A stretch of 64,000 nt of DNA from Synchiropus splendidus (GCF_027744825.2 NW_026527056.1:806001-870000); one strand, 5' to 3'; positions 47,486 through 60,124 are shown, counted from the first letter of the stretch. Numbers and translations: made by a program. Notes: generated by a model from the sequence alone, not told the origin.

Positions 47486-50400
47486 CAACATTTTTATGTT
47501 TGGCGTTCCGTAAACCACCTTATCTGAAAACGCGTATTCTGCATTGCGCCATAACTTCTCAGGGAAGCTTCAGAACATGATGTTTTCAGCTCCCACTGTA
47601 GCAGAAAGGGTCTTTGTAGTAGTTGCACATCAAATCTAAGCTGTCTGAAGTGTTTTTTAAAAGTTATCAACATTTTTATGTTTGGCGTTCCGAAACCCAC
47701 CTTTTCTCAGGCTGAAAACACCTTTTCTCCAATGTGACATAACTTCTCGGGGAAGCCACAGGTCTTGAAATTTTCACCTCCCACTATAGCAGAAATGGTC
47801 TTTCTAGTAGATGTACATTATATGCAAGCTGTCTGAAGTGTTTTTCAAAAGTTATCAACATTTTTATGTTTGGCGTTCCGAATTCCACCTTATCTCAGGC
47901 TGAAAACGCGCTTTCTGCATTGTGCCACAACTTCTCAGGGAAGCTTCAGAACATGAAAATTTCACCTCCCACGATAGCAGAAAGGGTCTTTCTAGTAGTT
48001 GCACATCAAATCTAAGCTGTCTGAAGTGTTTTTCCAAAGTTATCAACATTTTTATGTTTGGCGTACCCGAACCCACCTTCTCTCAGGCTGAAAACGCGCT
48101 TTCTGCATTGTGCCACAACTTCTCAGGGAAGCTTCAGAACATGAAAATTTCACCTCCCACGATAGCAGAAAGGGTCTTTCTAGTAGTTGCACATCAAATC
48201 TAAGCTGTCTGAAGTGTTTTTCCAAAGCTATCAACATTTTTATGTTTGGCGTACCCGAACCCACCTTCTCTCAGGCTGAAAACGCCTTTACTGCAATGTG
48301 TCAAAACTTTGCAGGGAAGCTTCAGAACAAGAAATTCACACCTCCCACTATAGCAGAATGGGTCTTTCTCGTAGTTGCACTTCAAATCTAAGCTGTCTGA
48401 AGTGTTTTTCGAAAGGTATCAACATTTTTATGATTGGCGTTCCGGAACCCACCTAATCTCAGGCTGAAAACGCGTTTTCCGCATTGTGCCATAACTTTGC
48501 AGGGAAGCTTCAGAACATGAAATTTTCAACTCCCACTATCGCAGAAAGGGTCTTTCTAGAAGTTGCATATCAAATCTAAGCTGTCTGAAGTGTTTTTCCA
48601 AAGTTATCAACATTTTTATATTTGGCTTTCCGAAACACTCCTTATCTCAGGCTGAAAACGTGTTTTCTTCATTGTGCCATAACTTTGCAGGGAAACTTCA
48701 GAACTTGAAATTTTCACCACACACTATAGCAGAAAGGGTCTTTGTAGTAGTTGCAAAACAAATCTAAGTTGTCTGAAGTGTTTTTCGAAAGTTATCAACA
48801 TTTTTATGTTTGGCGTTCCGGAACCGACCGTATCTCAGGCTTGAAACGCATTTTGTGCATTGTCCCATAACTTCTCAGGGAAGCTTCAGAACAAGACATT
48901 TTCACCACCCATTATAGCAGAAAGGGTCTTTCTAGTAGTTAGACATCAAATCGAAGCAGTCTGAAGTGTTTTTCTAAAGTTATCAACATTTTCATGTTTG
49001 GCGTTCCGAAACCCACCCTGTCTTAGGCTGAAAATGCCTTTCGTGCTTTGTGCCATAACTTCTCAGGGAAGCTTGAGAACATGAAATTTTCACCTCCCAC
49101 TATAGCAGAAAAGGTCTTTCTAGTAGTTGCACATAAAATCGAAGCAGTCTGAAGTGTTTTTCGAAAGTTATCAACATTTTTATGTTTGGCGTTCCGAAAC
49201 CCACCTTATCTCAGGCTGAAAACGTGCTTTCTGCATTGTGCCACAACTTCTCAGGGAAGCTTCAGAACATGAAAATTTCACCTCCCACTATAGGTGAAAG
49301 GGTCTTTCTAGCAGTTGGACATCAAATCTAAGCTGTCTGAAGTGTTTTTCCAAAGTTATCAACATTTTTATGTTTGGCGTTCCGGAACCCACCTTATCTC
49401 AGGCTGAAAACGCCTTTACTGCAATGTCCCAAAAATTTGCAGGGAAGCTTCAGAACATGAAATTTACACCTCCCACTATAGCAGAATGGGTCTTTCTTGT
49501 AGTTGCACATCAAATCTAAGCTGTCTGAAGTGTTTTTCGAAAGGTATCAACATTTTTATGTTTGGCGTTCTGGAACCCACCTAATCTCAGGCGGAAAACG
49601 CGTTTTCCGCATTGTGCCATAACTTTGCAGGGAAGCTTCAGAATAAGAAATGTTCACCTCCAACAAGAGCAGAAAGGGTCTTTCTAGTAGTTGCACATTA
49701 AAATCTAACCTGTCTGAAGTGTTTTTCCAAAGCTATCAACATTTTAATGTTTGGCATTCCGGAACCCACCTTATCTCATGCTGAAAATGTGTTTTCTACA
49801 AGGCGCCATTACTTTGCAGGGAAGCTTCAGAACAAGAAGTTATCACCTCCCACTGTAGCAGAAAGGGTCTTTCTAGTAGTTGCACATCAAATCTGAGATG
49901 TCTGAAGTGTTTTTCCAAAGTTATCAACATTTTTATGTTTGGCGTTCCGGAATCGACCTTATCTCAGGCTGAAAACGCTTTTTCTGCATTGTGCCATCAG
50001 TTTTCTGGGAAGCTTCAGAACAAGAAATTTTCATTACCACTATAGCAGAAAGGGTCATTCTAGTAGTTGCACTTCAAATCTAAGCTGTCTGAAGTGTTTT
50101 CCGAAAGTTATCAAAATTTTTATGTTTGGCGTTCCGGAACCCGCCTTACCTCAGACTGAAAACGTGTTTTCTGCATAGCGCCATAACTTTGCAGGGAAGC
50201 TTCAGAACATGAAATTTTCACGTCCCACTATAGCAGAAAGGGTCTTTCTCGTAGTTGCATATTAAAATCTAAGCTGACAGAAGCGTTTTTCCAAAGTTGT
50301 CAACATTTTTATGTTTGGCATTCCGGAACCCACCTTATCTCAAGCTGAAAACGTGTTTTCTGCATAGCGCCATAGCTTTGCAGGGAAGCTTCAGAACATG

Positions 50401-53400
50401 AAATTTTCACGTCCCACTATAGCAGAAAGGGTCTTTCTATTAGTTGCACATCAAATCTAAGCTGCCTGAAGTGTTTTTCGAAAGTTATATACATTTTTAT
50501 GTTTGCCGTTCCAGAACCCACCTTATCTCAGGCTAAAAACACATTTTCCGCATTGTGCCATAACTTTGCAGGGAAGCTTCAGAACATGAAATTTTCAACT
50601 CCCACTATCGCAGAAAGGGTCTTTCTAGTAGTTGCACATCAAATCTAAGCTGTCTGAAGTGTTTTTCCAAAGTTATCAACATTTTTATATTTGGCTTTCC
50701 GAAACACTCCTTATCTCAGGCTGAAAACGTGTTTTCTTCATTGTGCCATAACTTTGCAGGGAAACTTCAGAACTTGAAATTTTCACCACACACTATAGCA
50801 GAAAGGGTCTTTGTAGTAGTTGCAAAACAAATCTAAGTTGTCTGAAGTGTTTTTCGAAAGTTATCAACATTTTTATGTTTGGCGTTCCGGAACCGACCGT
50901 ATCTCAGGCTTGAAACGCATTTTGTGCATTGTCCCATAACTTCTCAGGGAAGCTTCAGAACAAGAAATTTTCACCACCCATTATAGCAGAAAGGGTCTTC
51001 CTAGTAGTTAGACATCAAATCGAAGCAGTCTGAAGTGTTTTTCTAAAGTTATCAACATTTTCATGTTTGGCGTTCCGAAACCCACCCTGTCTTAGGCTGA
51101 AAATGCCTTTCGTGCTCTGTGCCATAACTTCTCAGGGAAGCTTGAGAACATGAAATTTTCACCTCCCACTATAGCAGAAAAGGTCTTTCTAGTAGTTGCA
51201 CATAAAATCGAAGCAGTCTGAAGTGTTTTTCGAAAGTTATCAACATTTTTTTTATGTTTGGCGTTCCGAAACCCACCTTATCTCAGGCTGAAAACGTTTT
51301 TCGTGCATTGTGCCATAACTTCTCAGGGAAGCTTCAGAACAAGAAATTTTCAGCACCCATTATAGCAGAAAGGGTCTTTCTAGTAGTTAGACATCAAATC
51401 GAAGCAGTCTGAAGTGTTTTTCTAAAGTTATCACCATTTTCATGTTTGGCGTTCCGAAACCCACCCTGTCTTAGGCTGAAAATGCCTTTCGTGCTCTGTG
51501 CCATAACTTCTCAGGGAAGCTTGAGAACATGAAATTTTCACGTCCCACTATAGCAGAAAAGGTCTTTCTAGTAGTTGCACATAAAATCGAAGCAGTCTGA
51601 AGTGTTTTTCGAAAGTTATCAACATTTTTATGTTTGGCGTTCCGAAACCCACCTTATCTCAGGCTGAAAACGTGTTTTGTGCATTGTGCCATAACTTCTA
51701 AGGGAAGCTTCAGAACATGAAAATTTCACCTCCCACTATAGCAGAAAGGTTCTTTCTCGTCGTCGCACATCAAATATAAGCTGTCTGAAGTGTTTTTCTA
51801 AACATATCAACATTTTTATGTTTGGAGTTCCGCAACCCACCTTATCTCATTCTGAAAACGCGTTGTCTGCATTGTGCTATAACTTTGCAGGGAAGCTTTA
51901 GAACATGAAATTTTCACCTCCCACTATAGCAGAAAGGGTCTTTCCATTAGTTGCATATCAAATCTAAGTTGTCTGAAGTGTTTTTCGAATGTCATCAACG
52001 TTTTTATTTTTGGTGTTCCGCAACCCACCTTATCTCAGGCTGAAAACGCGTTTTCTGCATTGTGCCTTAACTTTTCAGGGGAGCTACAGAACATGAAATT
52101 TTCACCGCCCACTTTATTAGAAAGGGTCTTTCTAGTAGTTGCACATCAAATCTAAGCTGTCTGAAGTGTTTTTCCAAAGTTAACATTTATATGTCTGGTG
52201 TTCCGGAACCCACCTTATCTCAGGCTGAAAACGCATTTGGTGCAATGTGCCATAACTTCTCAGCAAAACATCAGAACATGAAATTTTCACATCCCACTAT
52301 CGCAGAAAGGGTCTTTCTCATCGTTGCACATCAAATCTACGCTGTGGGAAGTGTTTTTCAAATGTTATCAACATTTTTATGTTTGGCGTTCCGAAACCCA
52401 CCTGAAACGCAATTTTTGCATTGTGCCATAACTTCTCAGGGAAGCTTCAGAACATGAAATTTTAACCTCCCACTATAGCAGAAAGGGTCTTTCTCGTAGT
52501 TGCACATAAAATCGAAGCTGTCTGAAGTGTTTTTCGACAGTTATCAAAATTTTTATGGTTGCCGTTCCGAATGCCACCATATCTCAGGCTGAAAACGTTT
52601 TTCGTGCATTGTGCCATAACTTCTCAGGGAAGCTTCAGAGCATTAGATTTTCACCTACCACTATAGCAGAAAGGGTCTTTCTAGTAGTTGCACATAAAAT
52701 CGAAGCTGTCCGAATTGTTTTTCGAAAGTTATCAAAATTTTTATGTTTGGCGTTTCGAAACCCACCTTATCAAAGGGTGAAAGCGCATTTTGTGCATAGT
52801 GCCATAACTTTGCGTTGAAGCTTCATAACATGTTATTTTCACCTCCCACTATAGCAGAAAGGGTCTTTCTAATAGTTGCACATCCAATATAAGCTGTCAG
52901 AAGTTTTTTTTTCGAAAGTTGTCAACACATTTATGTTTGGCATTCCAAAACCCACCGTATCTCAGCCTTAAAACGCATTTTGTGCATTGTCCCATAACTT
53001 CTCAGGGATGCTTCAGAACATGAAATTTTCACCACCCACTATAGCAGAAAGGGTCTTTCTAGTAGGTACACATCAAATCGAAGCAGTCTAAAGTGTTTTT
53101 CTAAAGTTATCAACATTTTTATGTTTGGCGTTCCGAAACCCACCCTGTCTTAGGCTGAAAATGCCTTTCGTGCATTGTGCCATAACTTCTCAGGGAAGTT
53201 TCAGAACATGAAATTTTCACCTCCCTCTATTACAGAAAGGCTCTATCTAGTAGTTGCACATCAATTCTAAGCTGTCTGTAGTGTTTTTCGAAAGTTGTCA
53301 ACATTTTTATGTTTGGCGTTCCGAAACCCACCTTATCTCAGGCTGAAAACGTGCTTTGTGCATTGTGCCATAACTTCTCAGGGAAGCTTCAGAACACGAA

Positions 53401-56001
53401 AATTTCACCTCCCACTATAGCAGAAAGGGTTTTTGTAGTAGTTGCACATCAAATCTAAGCATTCTGAAGTGTTGTTCAAGAGTTATCAACATTTTTCTGT
53501 TTGGCATTCCGAAACCCACCTTATCTCAGGCTGAAAACGTGTTTTGTGTATTTGCCATAACTTCTCAGGGAAGCTTGAGATCATGAAATTTTCACCTCCC
53601 ACTGTAGCAGAAAGGCTCTTCCTAGTAGTTGCACATCAAATCTAAGGAGTCTGAAGTTTTTTTGGAAAGTTATCAGCATTTTTATGTTTGGCGTTCCGAA
53701 ACCCACTTTATCAAAGGGTGAAAACGCATTTTGTGCATAGTGCCATCACTTCTAAGGGAAGATTCAGAAAATGAAATTTTCACCTGCCACTATAGCAGAA
53801 AGGGTCTTTCTAGTAGTTGCACATGAAATCGAAGTAGTCTGAAGTGTTTTTCGAAAGTTATCAACATTTTTATGTTTGGCGTTCTAAAACCCAACGCTTC
53901 TCACGCTTAAAACGCGTTTTGTCCATTGTGCCATCACTTCTCAGAGAAGCTATAGAACATGAAATTTTCACCACCCACTATAGCAGAAAGGGTGTTTTTA
54001 CTAATTGCACATCAAATGTAAGCAGTCTGAAGTGGTTTTCGAAAGTTATCAACATTTGTATGTTTGACTTTCCGAAACCCACCTTATCTCAGGCTGAAAA
54101 CGTGTTTTGTGCATTGTGCCATAACTTCTCAGGGAAGCTTCAGAACATGAAAATTTCACCTCCCACTATAGCAGAAAGGGGTTTTCTAGTAGTTGCACAT
54201 CAAATCTATGCATTCTGAAGTGTTTTTCAAGAGTTATCAACATTTTTGTGTTTGGCATTCCGAAACCCACCTTATCTCAGGCTGAAAACGTGTTTTGTGT
54301 ATTTGCCATAACTTCTCAGGGAAGCTTGAGATCATGAAATTTTCACCTCCCACTATAGCAGAAAGGCTCTTCCGAGTAGTTGCACATCAAATCTAAGCAG
54401 TCTGAAGTTTTTTTTGAAAGTTATCAACATTTTTATGTTTGGCGATCCGAAACCCACTTTATCAAAGGGTGAAAACGCATTTTGTGCATAGAGCCATAAC
54501 TTCTAAGGGAAGATTCAGAAAATGAAATTTTCACCTCCCACTATAGCAGAAAGGGTTTTACTAGTAGTTGCACATAAAATCGAAGCAGTCTGAAGTGTTT
54601 TTCGAAAGTTATCAACATTTTTATGTTTGGCGTTCCAAAACCCAATGCTTCTCAGGCTTATAACCCGTTTTGTCCATTGTGCCATCACGTCTCAGGGAAG
54701 TTTCAGAACATGAAATTTTCACCACCCACTATAGCAGATAGGGTCTTTTTACTAATTGCACATCAAATCGAAGCAGACTCAAGTGTTTTTCGAAAGTTAT
54801 CAACATTTGTATGTTTGGCTTTCCGAAACCCACCTTATCTCAGGCTGAAAATGCTTTTTATGCATTGTGCCATAACTTCTCAGGGAAGCTTCAGAACATG
54901 AAAATTTCACCTCCCACTATAGCGGAAAGGGTCTTTCTAGTAGTAGCAGATCAAATCTAAGCAGTCTGAAGTGTTTTTTGAAAGTTATCAACATTTTTAT
55001 GTTTGGCGTTCCAAAACCCACCTTATCTCAGGCTTAAAACGCGTTTTGTGCTTTGTGCCATAACTTCTCTGGGAAGCTTCAGAAATGGAAAATTTCACCT
55101 CCCACTATAGCCGAAAGGCTCTTTCTCGTCGTTGCACATCAAATATAAGCTGTCTGAAGTGTTTTTCGAAAGTTATCAAAATATATTGGTTTGGCATTCC
55201 GAAACCCACCAATTCTCAGGCTGAAAACGCTTTTTTTGCAATGTGCCATAACTGCTTAGCCAAACTTCAGAACATGAAATTTTCACCTCCCACTAAAGCA
55301 GAAAGGGTCTTTCTCGTAGTCGCACATCAAGTTTAAGCTGTCTGAAGTGTTTTTCGAAAGTTATCAACGTTTTTATGTTTGGCGTTCTGAAACCCACCTT
55401 GTCTCACGCTTAAAACGCGTATTGTGCATTGTGCCACAACTTCTCAGTGAAGCTTCAGAACATGAAATTTTCACCACCCACTATCGCAGAAAGGGTCTTT
55501 CTACTAGTTGCAAATCAAATCTAAGGAGTGTGAAGTGTTTTTCGAAAGTTATCTTCATTTTTATGTTTGGCGTTCCGAAACCCACCTCATCTCAGGCTGA
55601 AAACGCGTTTTGTGCATTTTGCCATAACTTCTCATGGAAGCTTCAGAACATGAAATATTCACATCCCACTATCGAAGAAATGGTCTTTCTAGTAGTTGCA
55701 CATCAAATCTAAGCTGTCTGAAGTGTTTTTTGAAAGTTATCAACATTTTTATGTTTGCCTTTCCGAAACCCACCTTATCTCAGGCTGAAAACGCATTTTG
55801 TGCAATGTACCATAACTTCTCAGCGAAACTTCAGAACATAAAATTTTCAAATGCCACTATTGCAGAAAGTGTCTTTCTCGTAGTTGCACATCAAATCTAA
55901 GCTGTCTGAATTGTTTTTCGAAAGTTATCAACATTTCTGAAATCGCGTTTTCTGCATTGTGCCATAACTTTTCAGGGACGCTTCAGAACATGGAATTTTC
56001 A
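47486..56001 (+). repeat. Diverged satellite shoulder 2
   Basis: About 45 units of the 188-bp family in the same orientation as the core, more varied than shoulder 1, with many single-base indels. Typical words are ataacttctcagggaagc and gttccgaaacccaccttatc. The array begins in mid-unit (caacatttttatgtttggcg) directly after DIRS copy C and ends in mid-unit at about 56001, where gypsy gag sequence starts. Close to its right end one unit lacks over 50 bp (near 55937). No gene; the open frames are chance frames. Confidence 0.93.
48520..49200 (+). repeat. Left copy of 2,069-bp-offset duplication in shoulder 2
   Basis: Rare words tttggctttccgaaacactc (48621 and 50690) and aattttcaactcccactatc (48521 and 50590) repeat at 2,069 bp. 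The right copy spans about 50589-51250, after which a dimer (about 378 bp, markers gttagacatcaaatcgaagc and ccaccctgtcttaggctg) is repeated once more to about 51.6 kb. Another local duplication, offset 751 bp, links about 53.46-53.85 and 54.21-54.60 kb (gttttgtgtatttgcc at 53541 and 54292). Confidence 0.82.
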
Positions 56002-56061
56002 CCTTACAACCGGTAACTTACTCCAAAGTTTTTGTGTATTTTCTTCATCATAGCGAGAATC

Positions 56062-56924
56062 ATGGCGGCTACTGTGGGTACAGTGACGCCTTTCGATGCC
56101 GGTACGCATTCATTGGAAGACTATTGTGAAATTTTGGAACATTTTTTCATCGCGAACGGCATTGAAGATGACGATAAACAGCGCGTGGTGTTGCTCAGCA
56201 GTGACAGCGACCCGGCATATGCGGTGATGAGGAACCTGTTGTGTCCGGAAAAAACAGGGGATCGTTCGTATGCTGATCTGGTCATCCTTTTGAGGAATCA
56301 TTTCCATCCGAAACCGAGTGAGATTATGCAACGATGGAAGTTTAACTCTCGGAATGGAAGGACTGAAGAGACCGTTTTTGACTACGTGGCGGAGCTAAGG
56401 AAATGGCTCAGGATTGTAACTATGGTGAGACACTGACAGTGATGCTGAGAGACCGCTTGGTGTGTGGGATTAACGACGACAGGATAAAGAGGAAGCTGCT
56501 GTCGGAGGATGGACTAACATTTGACATAGCATTCAAAGTGGCCTTGGTGATGGACGCTGCAGATAGAGACTTGGTGAACCTACGAGGTGTGAAGGACTCA
56601 CTCCAAGGAAGTGGATCATCACCGGTCAACAAAGTGGAAGAGACGCGGGCAATGTCCATGGAGTCGAGAAGGTGCTACATATGTGGTGGAGAGACTCACT
56701 TGGCCAAAGGTTGCCGGTTTGCGGAGGTCAGATGTCATAACTGTGGAAAAGTGGGTCACTTAAAGACAGTCTGTAAAAGTATGACAGAGGTGAGGGAGAC
56801 AAAACAAACAAGAAAAAGGGGGAAAGGTACAACGCATCGAACAAATTTCATGCAGGAGAAGGATGACAGTGAAAATGAAGAGATGTTTACAGTGACAGAT
56901 AAAAGAAGACGCAGCAGGGACTGA
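56062..56924 (+). pseudogene. Gypsy Gag with two CCHC zinc knuckles
   Basis: Starts at ATG 56062 (MAATVGTVTPFDAG), reads a capsid-like domain (SLEDYCEILEHFFIANGI, LLRNHFHPKPSEIMQRWKFN, GRTEETVFDYVAELRK) and then loses frame at about 56401-56403 by a net one-base loss, continuing at AQDCNYGETLTVMLRDRLVC. Two knuckles follow: CYICGGETHLAKGC and CHNCGKVGHLKTVC. It ends with a basic tail and a TGA at 56922-56924. The protease region continues in the same frame after this stop, so the TGA is either a late mutation or a read-through codon. Role: virus-like particle formation and RNA binding. Confidence 0.88.
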
Positions 56925-56933
56925 ACTGGAACT

Positions 56934-57415
56934 GGAGTAGAGCCGATTAAAAAAGTGTTGAGGGTAAATGGAAAGAAGGTGGTTTTTGTGGTAGACCGGC
57001 TGCACTTACACTATTAAGGCTCAACAGATGGTTGACATGTTAGTGAAAAACAGAACTAACACTAAACTAGTGGATTGCAAGATAAAGTTAAAAACATATG
57101 GAGGTCATCAGGTTCCAGTGGTGGGGGCAATTAAGGTCAAGGTTGAACACGATGATAAGATCAAATGGCTGCCTGTCATTGTTGTGAATGGTTCAGGAGC
57201 AAGTCTTCTGGCCAGAGGCTGGATGAAAGCATTCCGGATAGAGGGGCAGTTTGTCCACAAAACAGATGAGGTGGACAGTTCCCTGCCGATTTCTCCCGAC
57301 ATGAGAAGGTATTCAAAGAAGAGTTAGGGTCATTAAGGGGGACGACAGCCAAGATTCATGTGGTTCAGAATGCCACGCCCTTTACAAACCCATGTCGGTT
57401 CCATTTGCCATTAAA
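56934..57415 (+). pseudogene. Gypsy protease region
   Basis: In frame with gag after the TGA: VEPIKKVLRVNGKKVVFVVD, then the frame breaks exactly at the aspartic-protease active site. The D-T-G box is damaged by a net two-base loss after the GAC codon (near 56996). The shifted frame continues TIKAQQMVDMLVK...IKLKTYGGHQVPVVGA and later ASLLARGWMKAF. It ends at the linker before RT, where the LINE is inserted at about 57415. The copy could not process its polyprotein. Confidence 0.75.
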
Positions 57416-57421
57416 AGAAAA

Positions 57422-57468
57422 TCAGAATCAGAATCAGAATCAGAATCAGAATCAGAATCAGAATCAAA
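57422..57468. repeat. (CAGAAT)n tail of the LINE
   Basis: Seven to eight hexamers of cagaat on plus (gattct on minus), marking the LINE 3' end. Confidence 0.9.
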
Positions 57469-57530
57469 TTTATTGCCATGGTCAGTGGGGAGCCCACTGA
57501 CTAGGAAAGTGCCTTGGAATAAAGTGCAAC

Positions 57531-57612
57531 AAAAAAAAAATAAAAATAAAATAAAATAAAATAAAATAAAATAAAATAAAATAAAATAAAATAAAATAAA
57601 ATAAAATAAATA
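57531..57612. repeat. (TAAAA)n microsatellite in LINE 3' region
   Basis: An A10 run followed by about 15 AAAAT/TAAAA pentamers. It lies between the ORF stop and the conserved 3' end of the LINE. Confidence 0.92.
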
Positions 57613-57634
57613 GAATAACATTACACAAGGCTGT

Positions 57635-58080
57635 TCATGAATTTAACAGTCTGACGGCCGAGGGAAAGAAGCTGTTCCTGTGACGGGAGGTTCTGGTCTG
57701 GATGGACCGTAGCCTCCTGCCAGAGGGAAGAGGAACAAACAGTCTATGTCCAGGGTGAGAAGGGTCGGCTCTGATCCGACCTGCATGTCTCTGGGTCTTA
57801 GAGGCATACAGGTCATGAAGAGGTGGCAGGCTCCAACCGATCACCTTCTCAGCAGAACCTACGATGCGCTGCAGTCTGCTCTTGTCCCTGGAGGTGGCAC
57901 TGTTGTACCAGACGGTGATAGAGGAGGTGAGGATGGACTGGATGATGGCCGTGTAGAACTCCACCAGCAACTTCGTCGGCAGTCGTAGTTTACGTAGCTG
58001 CCTCAGAAAGAACATTCTCTGCTGGGCCTTCCTGATGAGGGACCTGATGGTTGGCTCCCATTTGAGGTCCTCAGTGATGG
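57635..58080 (-). pseudogene. LINE ORF2 C-terminal region
   Basis: Continuation of the LINE protein after the internal deletion, in a different frame from the 706-codon [73 protein letters not shown] and the common end motif DPSHPGHRLFVPLPSGRRLR then NSFFPSAVRLLN. This C-terminus is shared by fish L2/Rex1-type elements. Confidence 0.85.
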
Positions 58081-60123
58081 TGGTAGGAAGCAGATCCTGG
58101 CATAGGTTCCTGGGCAGTCCTGATGCTCCAGAACGAAATGAAGGGCCTGGTTCACTGCATCGTCCACAGATCTGTTGGCTCTGTAGGCAAACTGCAATGA
58201 GTCCAGGTGAGAAGCAGTGATGGACTTCAGGTGAGAGAGAACCAGGCGCTCAAAGGACTTCATGACCACAGACGTCAGTGCCACCGGTCTGTAGTCATTC
58301 AGTCCTGTGATCCTGGCCTTCTTGGGAACAGGGATGATAGTGGAGGACTTAAAGCAGGCAGGTACATGACAGGACACCAAGGAAGCATTGAAGATGTCAG
58401 TGAACACTGGAGCCAGCTCAGCAGCACAATGATTCAGGATGGCAGGGGAAACTCTGTCCGGACCTGCCGCCTTCCGAAGGTTCAGCCTCCTGAACTGAGT
58501 GCGCACGTCTTGCTCCATGATGTCAAGAGAAAGAGGGGGGAGGTGAGGGGGTGGCTCATCAAAAGTGACTGTGATCTTTGCTGTCTCACTGACATCATTG
58601 GTCTTAGTTGTGTCACTAAGAGACAGCACAGTCCTTTGTTTGAAAGTGGAACATGGGGCTGGAGAGACCACAGAGGTGTTGGTGCAAAATGGCTGCTCAA
58701 AGCGACAATAGAAGTTGTTCAGGTCCTGTGCAAGAGCGAGGTTGTTCAGACTGTGGGGGGCACGTGGCTTGTAGTTAGTGATCACCTTGAGCCCTCTCCA
58801 CACCGCAGCCGAGTCATTGGCTGAGAACTGCTGCGTGAGTTTGTCAGAGTATACGGCCTTAGCTTTCTTCAGCTCCCTCTGAAACCGATACTTCAGCTCT
58901 TTGTAGCAGTTCCTGTCCCCACTCTTGCGAGCTGCCTCCTTCTCCCGTCTAATCTGGCTGAGTTTAGTTGTGAACCAAGGTTTGTCATTTGCATAACTCA
59001 CCTTCGTGCGCGTTGGAACTATGCACTCTTCACAGTAGCTGATCCATGAAGTCACAGTGTCTGTATACTCATCCAGATTATTGGTCGCAGCCCTGAACAC
59101 CTCCCAGTCTGTGGTCTCCATGCAAGACTGCAGCTCCTCTTTAGCTTCACTTGTCCAGATCTTCATGCTCCTCACAACAGGCTTTGCCAGCTTCAGCTTC
59201 TGCTTGTATGTAGGAACAAGATGAACCATCAAGTGGTCAGAGAGTCCCAGTGCAGCTCGAGGGAGGGCGGTATAGGAGTTGCGGAGCGATGAGTAACAGT
59301 GATCCAGCACGCTCTGCTCTCTGGTGGGACATTTTACAACCTGCCTGTACCTGGGAAGCTCCTCACTCAGATTTGCCTTGTTGAAGTCACCAAGCACAAT
59401 CACAGGAGAGTTCGGGAAAGTTCGCTCCACATGCAGGACCTGATCCGCGAGCGCACTCTGAGCCTCACGTACATCCGCGCTGGGCGGGATATATACGGCA
59501 GCCAGAATGAATGAAGCGAACTCACGTGGGGAGTAAAACGGCTTACAGTTTACGATCAGACATTCCAGAGAGGGAGAGCAGTGCTGGAAGATCACCGTCA
59601 CGTCCGTACACCAGCGATTGTTGATGTAGAAACACAGTCCTCCGCCTTTGGTTTTGCCGGTGAGCTCCGGAACCCGGTCCGCGCGGTGAAGCTGGAAACC
59701 CTCCAGATGAAGCGCAGTGTCCGGGATGAGATCGCTCAACCACGTCTCCGTGAAACACAAAACACAAGAGGAGGAGAAGTCTCTGTTCCGTCTCAACATC
59801 AGCGCCAGCTCATCCATCTTATTGCTGAGCGAGCGGACGTTGGAGAGGATTATCCCGGGAAGTGGAGTGCGCGATCCTCTTCGACGAAGGCGAACGAGCG
59901 CACCGGCACGTTTCCCTCTCCTCCTCAGTTTCTTCCGCCCCGCCAAAAGATGAACTAACTCCGCAACTGACACCAAAAATACTGGTAGTAAGTCAGACGG
60001 AGTCATAGCCCTGATGTTCATCAACTGATCTCGTGTGTAAGAACACGCAGATGCTCCATCAAAACCCAAAAATAAACAAAATAACATGCACGGTAATTCC
60101 AGGCCAGCCTTCGTCGGCGCCAT
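58003..60123 (-). pseudogene. LINE ORF2: AP endonuclease and truncated reverse transcriptase
   Basis: A 706-codon frame from ATG 60123. Residues about 60-85 are Arg-rich. The endonuclease spans about 88-310: [22 protein letters not shown] with catalytic Glu at 126, AAVYIPP at 209, VLGDFN at 244-248 and LSDH at 294-297. RT starts near 551 ([55 protein letters not shown]). At residue about 676 (near 58096) the sequence jumps to the region after the RT catalytic core ([20 protein letters not shown], in another frame), so the F/YADD box is absent and the last 30 residues are out of frame. The endonuclease itself looks intact. Confidence 0.9.
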
Positions 60124-60124
60124 C

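Larger units (their letters stand above)
57420..60124 (-). mobile_element. LINE of the L2/Rex1 (CR1-like) group, minus strand, internally deleted
   Basis: Inserted in the gypsy element in opposite orientation. It carries one long ORF with AP endonuclease and the start of RT, a deletion of the RT core, the ORF C-terminus, and a 3' end with (TTTTA)n followed by ggcaataaatttgattctg and a (GATTCT)n tail at 57422-57467 (read on minus). Such short-repeat tails are typical of fish L2/Rex1-type LINEs. No clean target duplication was found; the 5' side abuts an AT-rich palindromic stretch (60125-60176). Confidence 0.85.

Noticed and set aside
57382..57621. Minus-strand frame with (DS)n and FYFIL repeats
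   Set aside because: It is the translation of the (GATTCT)n and (TTTTA)n microsatellites at the LINE 3' end.
58207..58824. 205-codon plus-strand frame
   Set aside because: It lies antisense to the LINE ORF2, which has clear endonuclease and RT motifs; it has no motif of its own.
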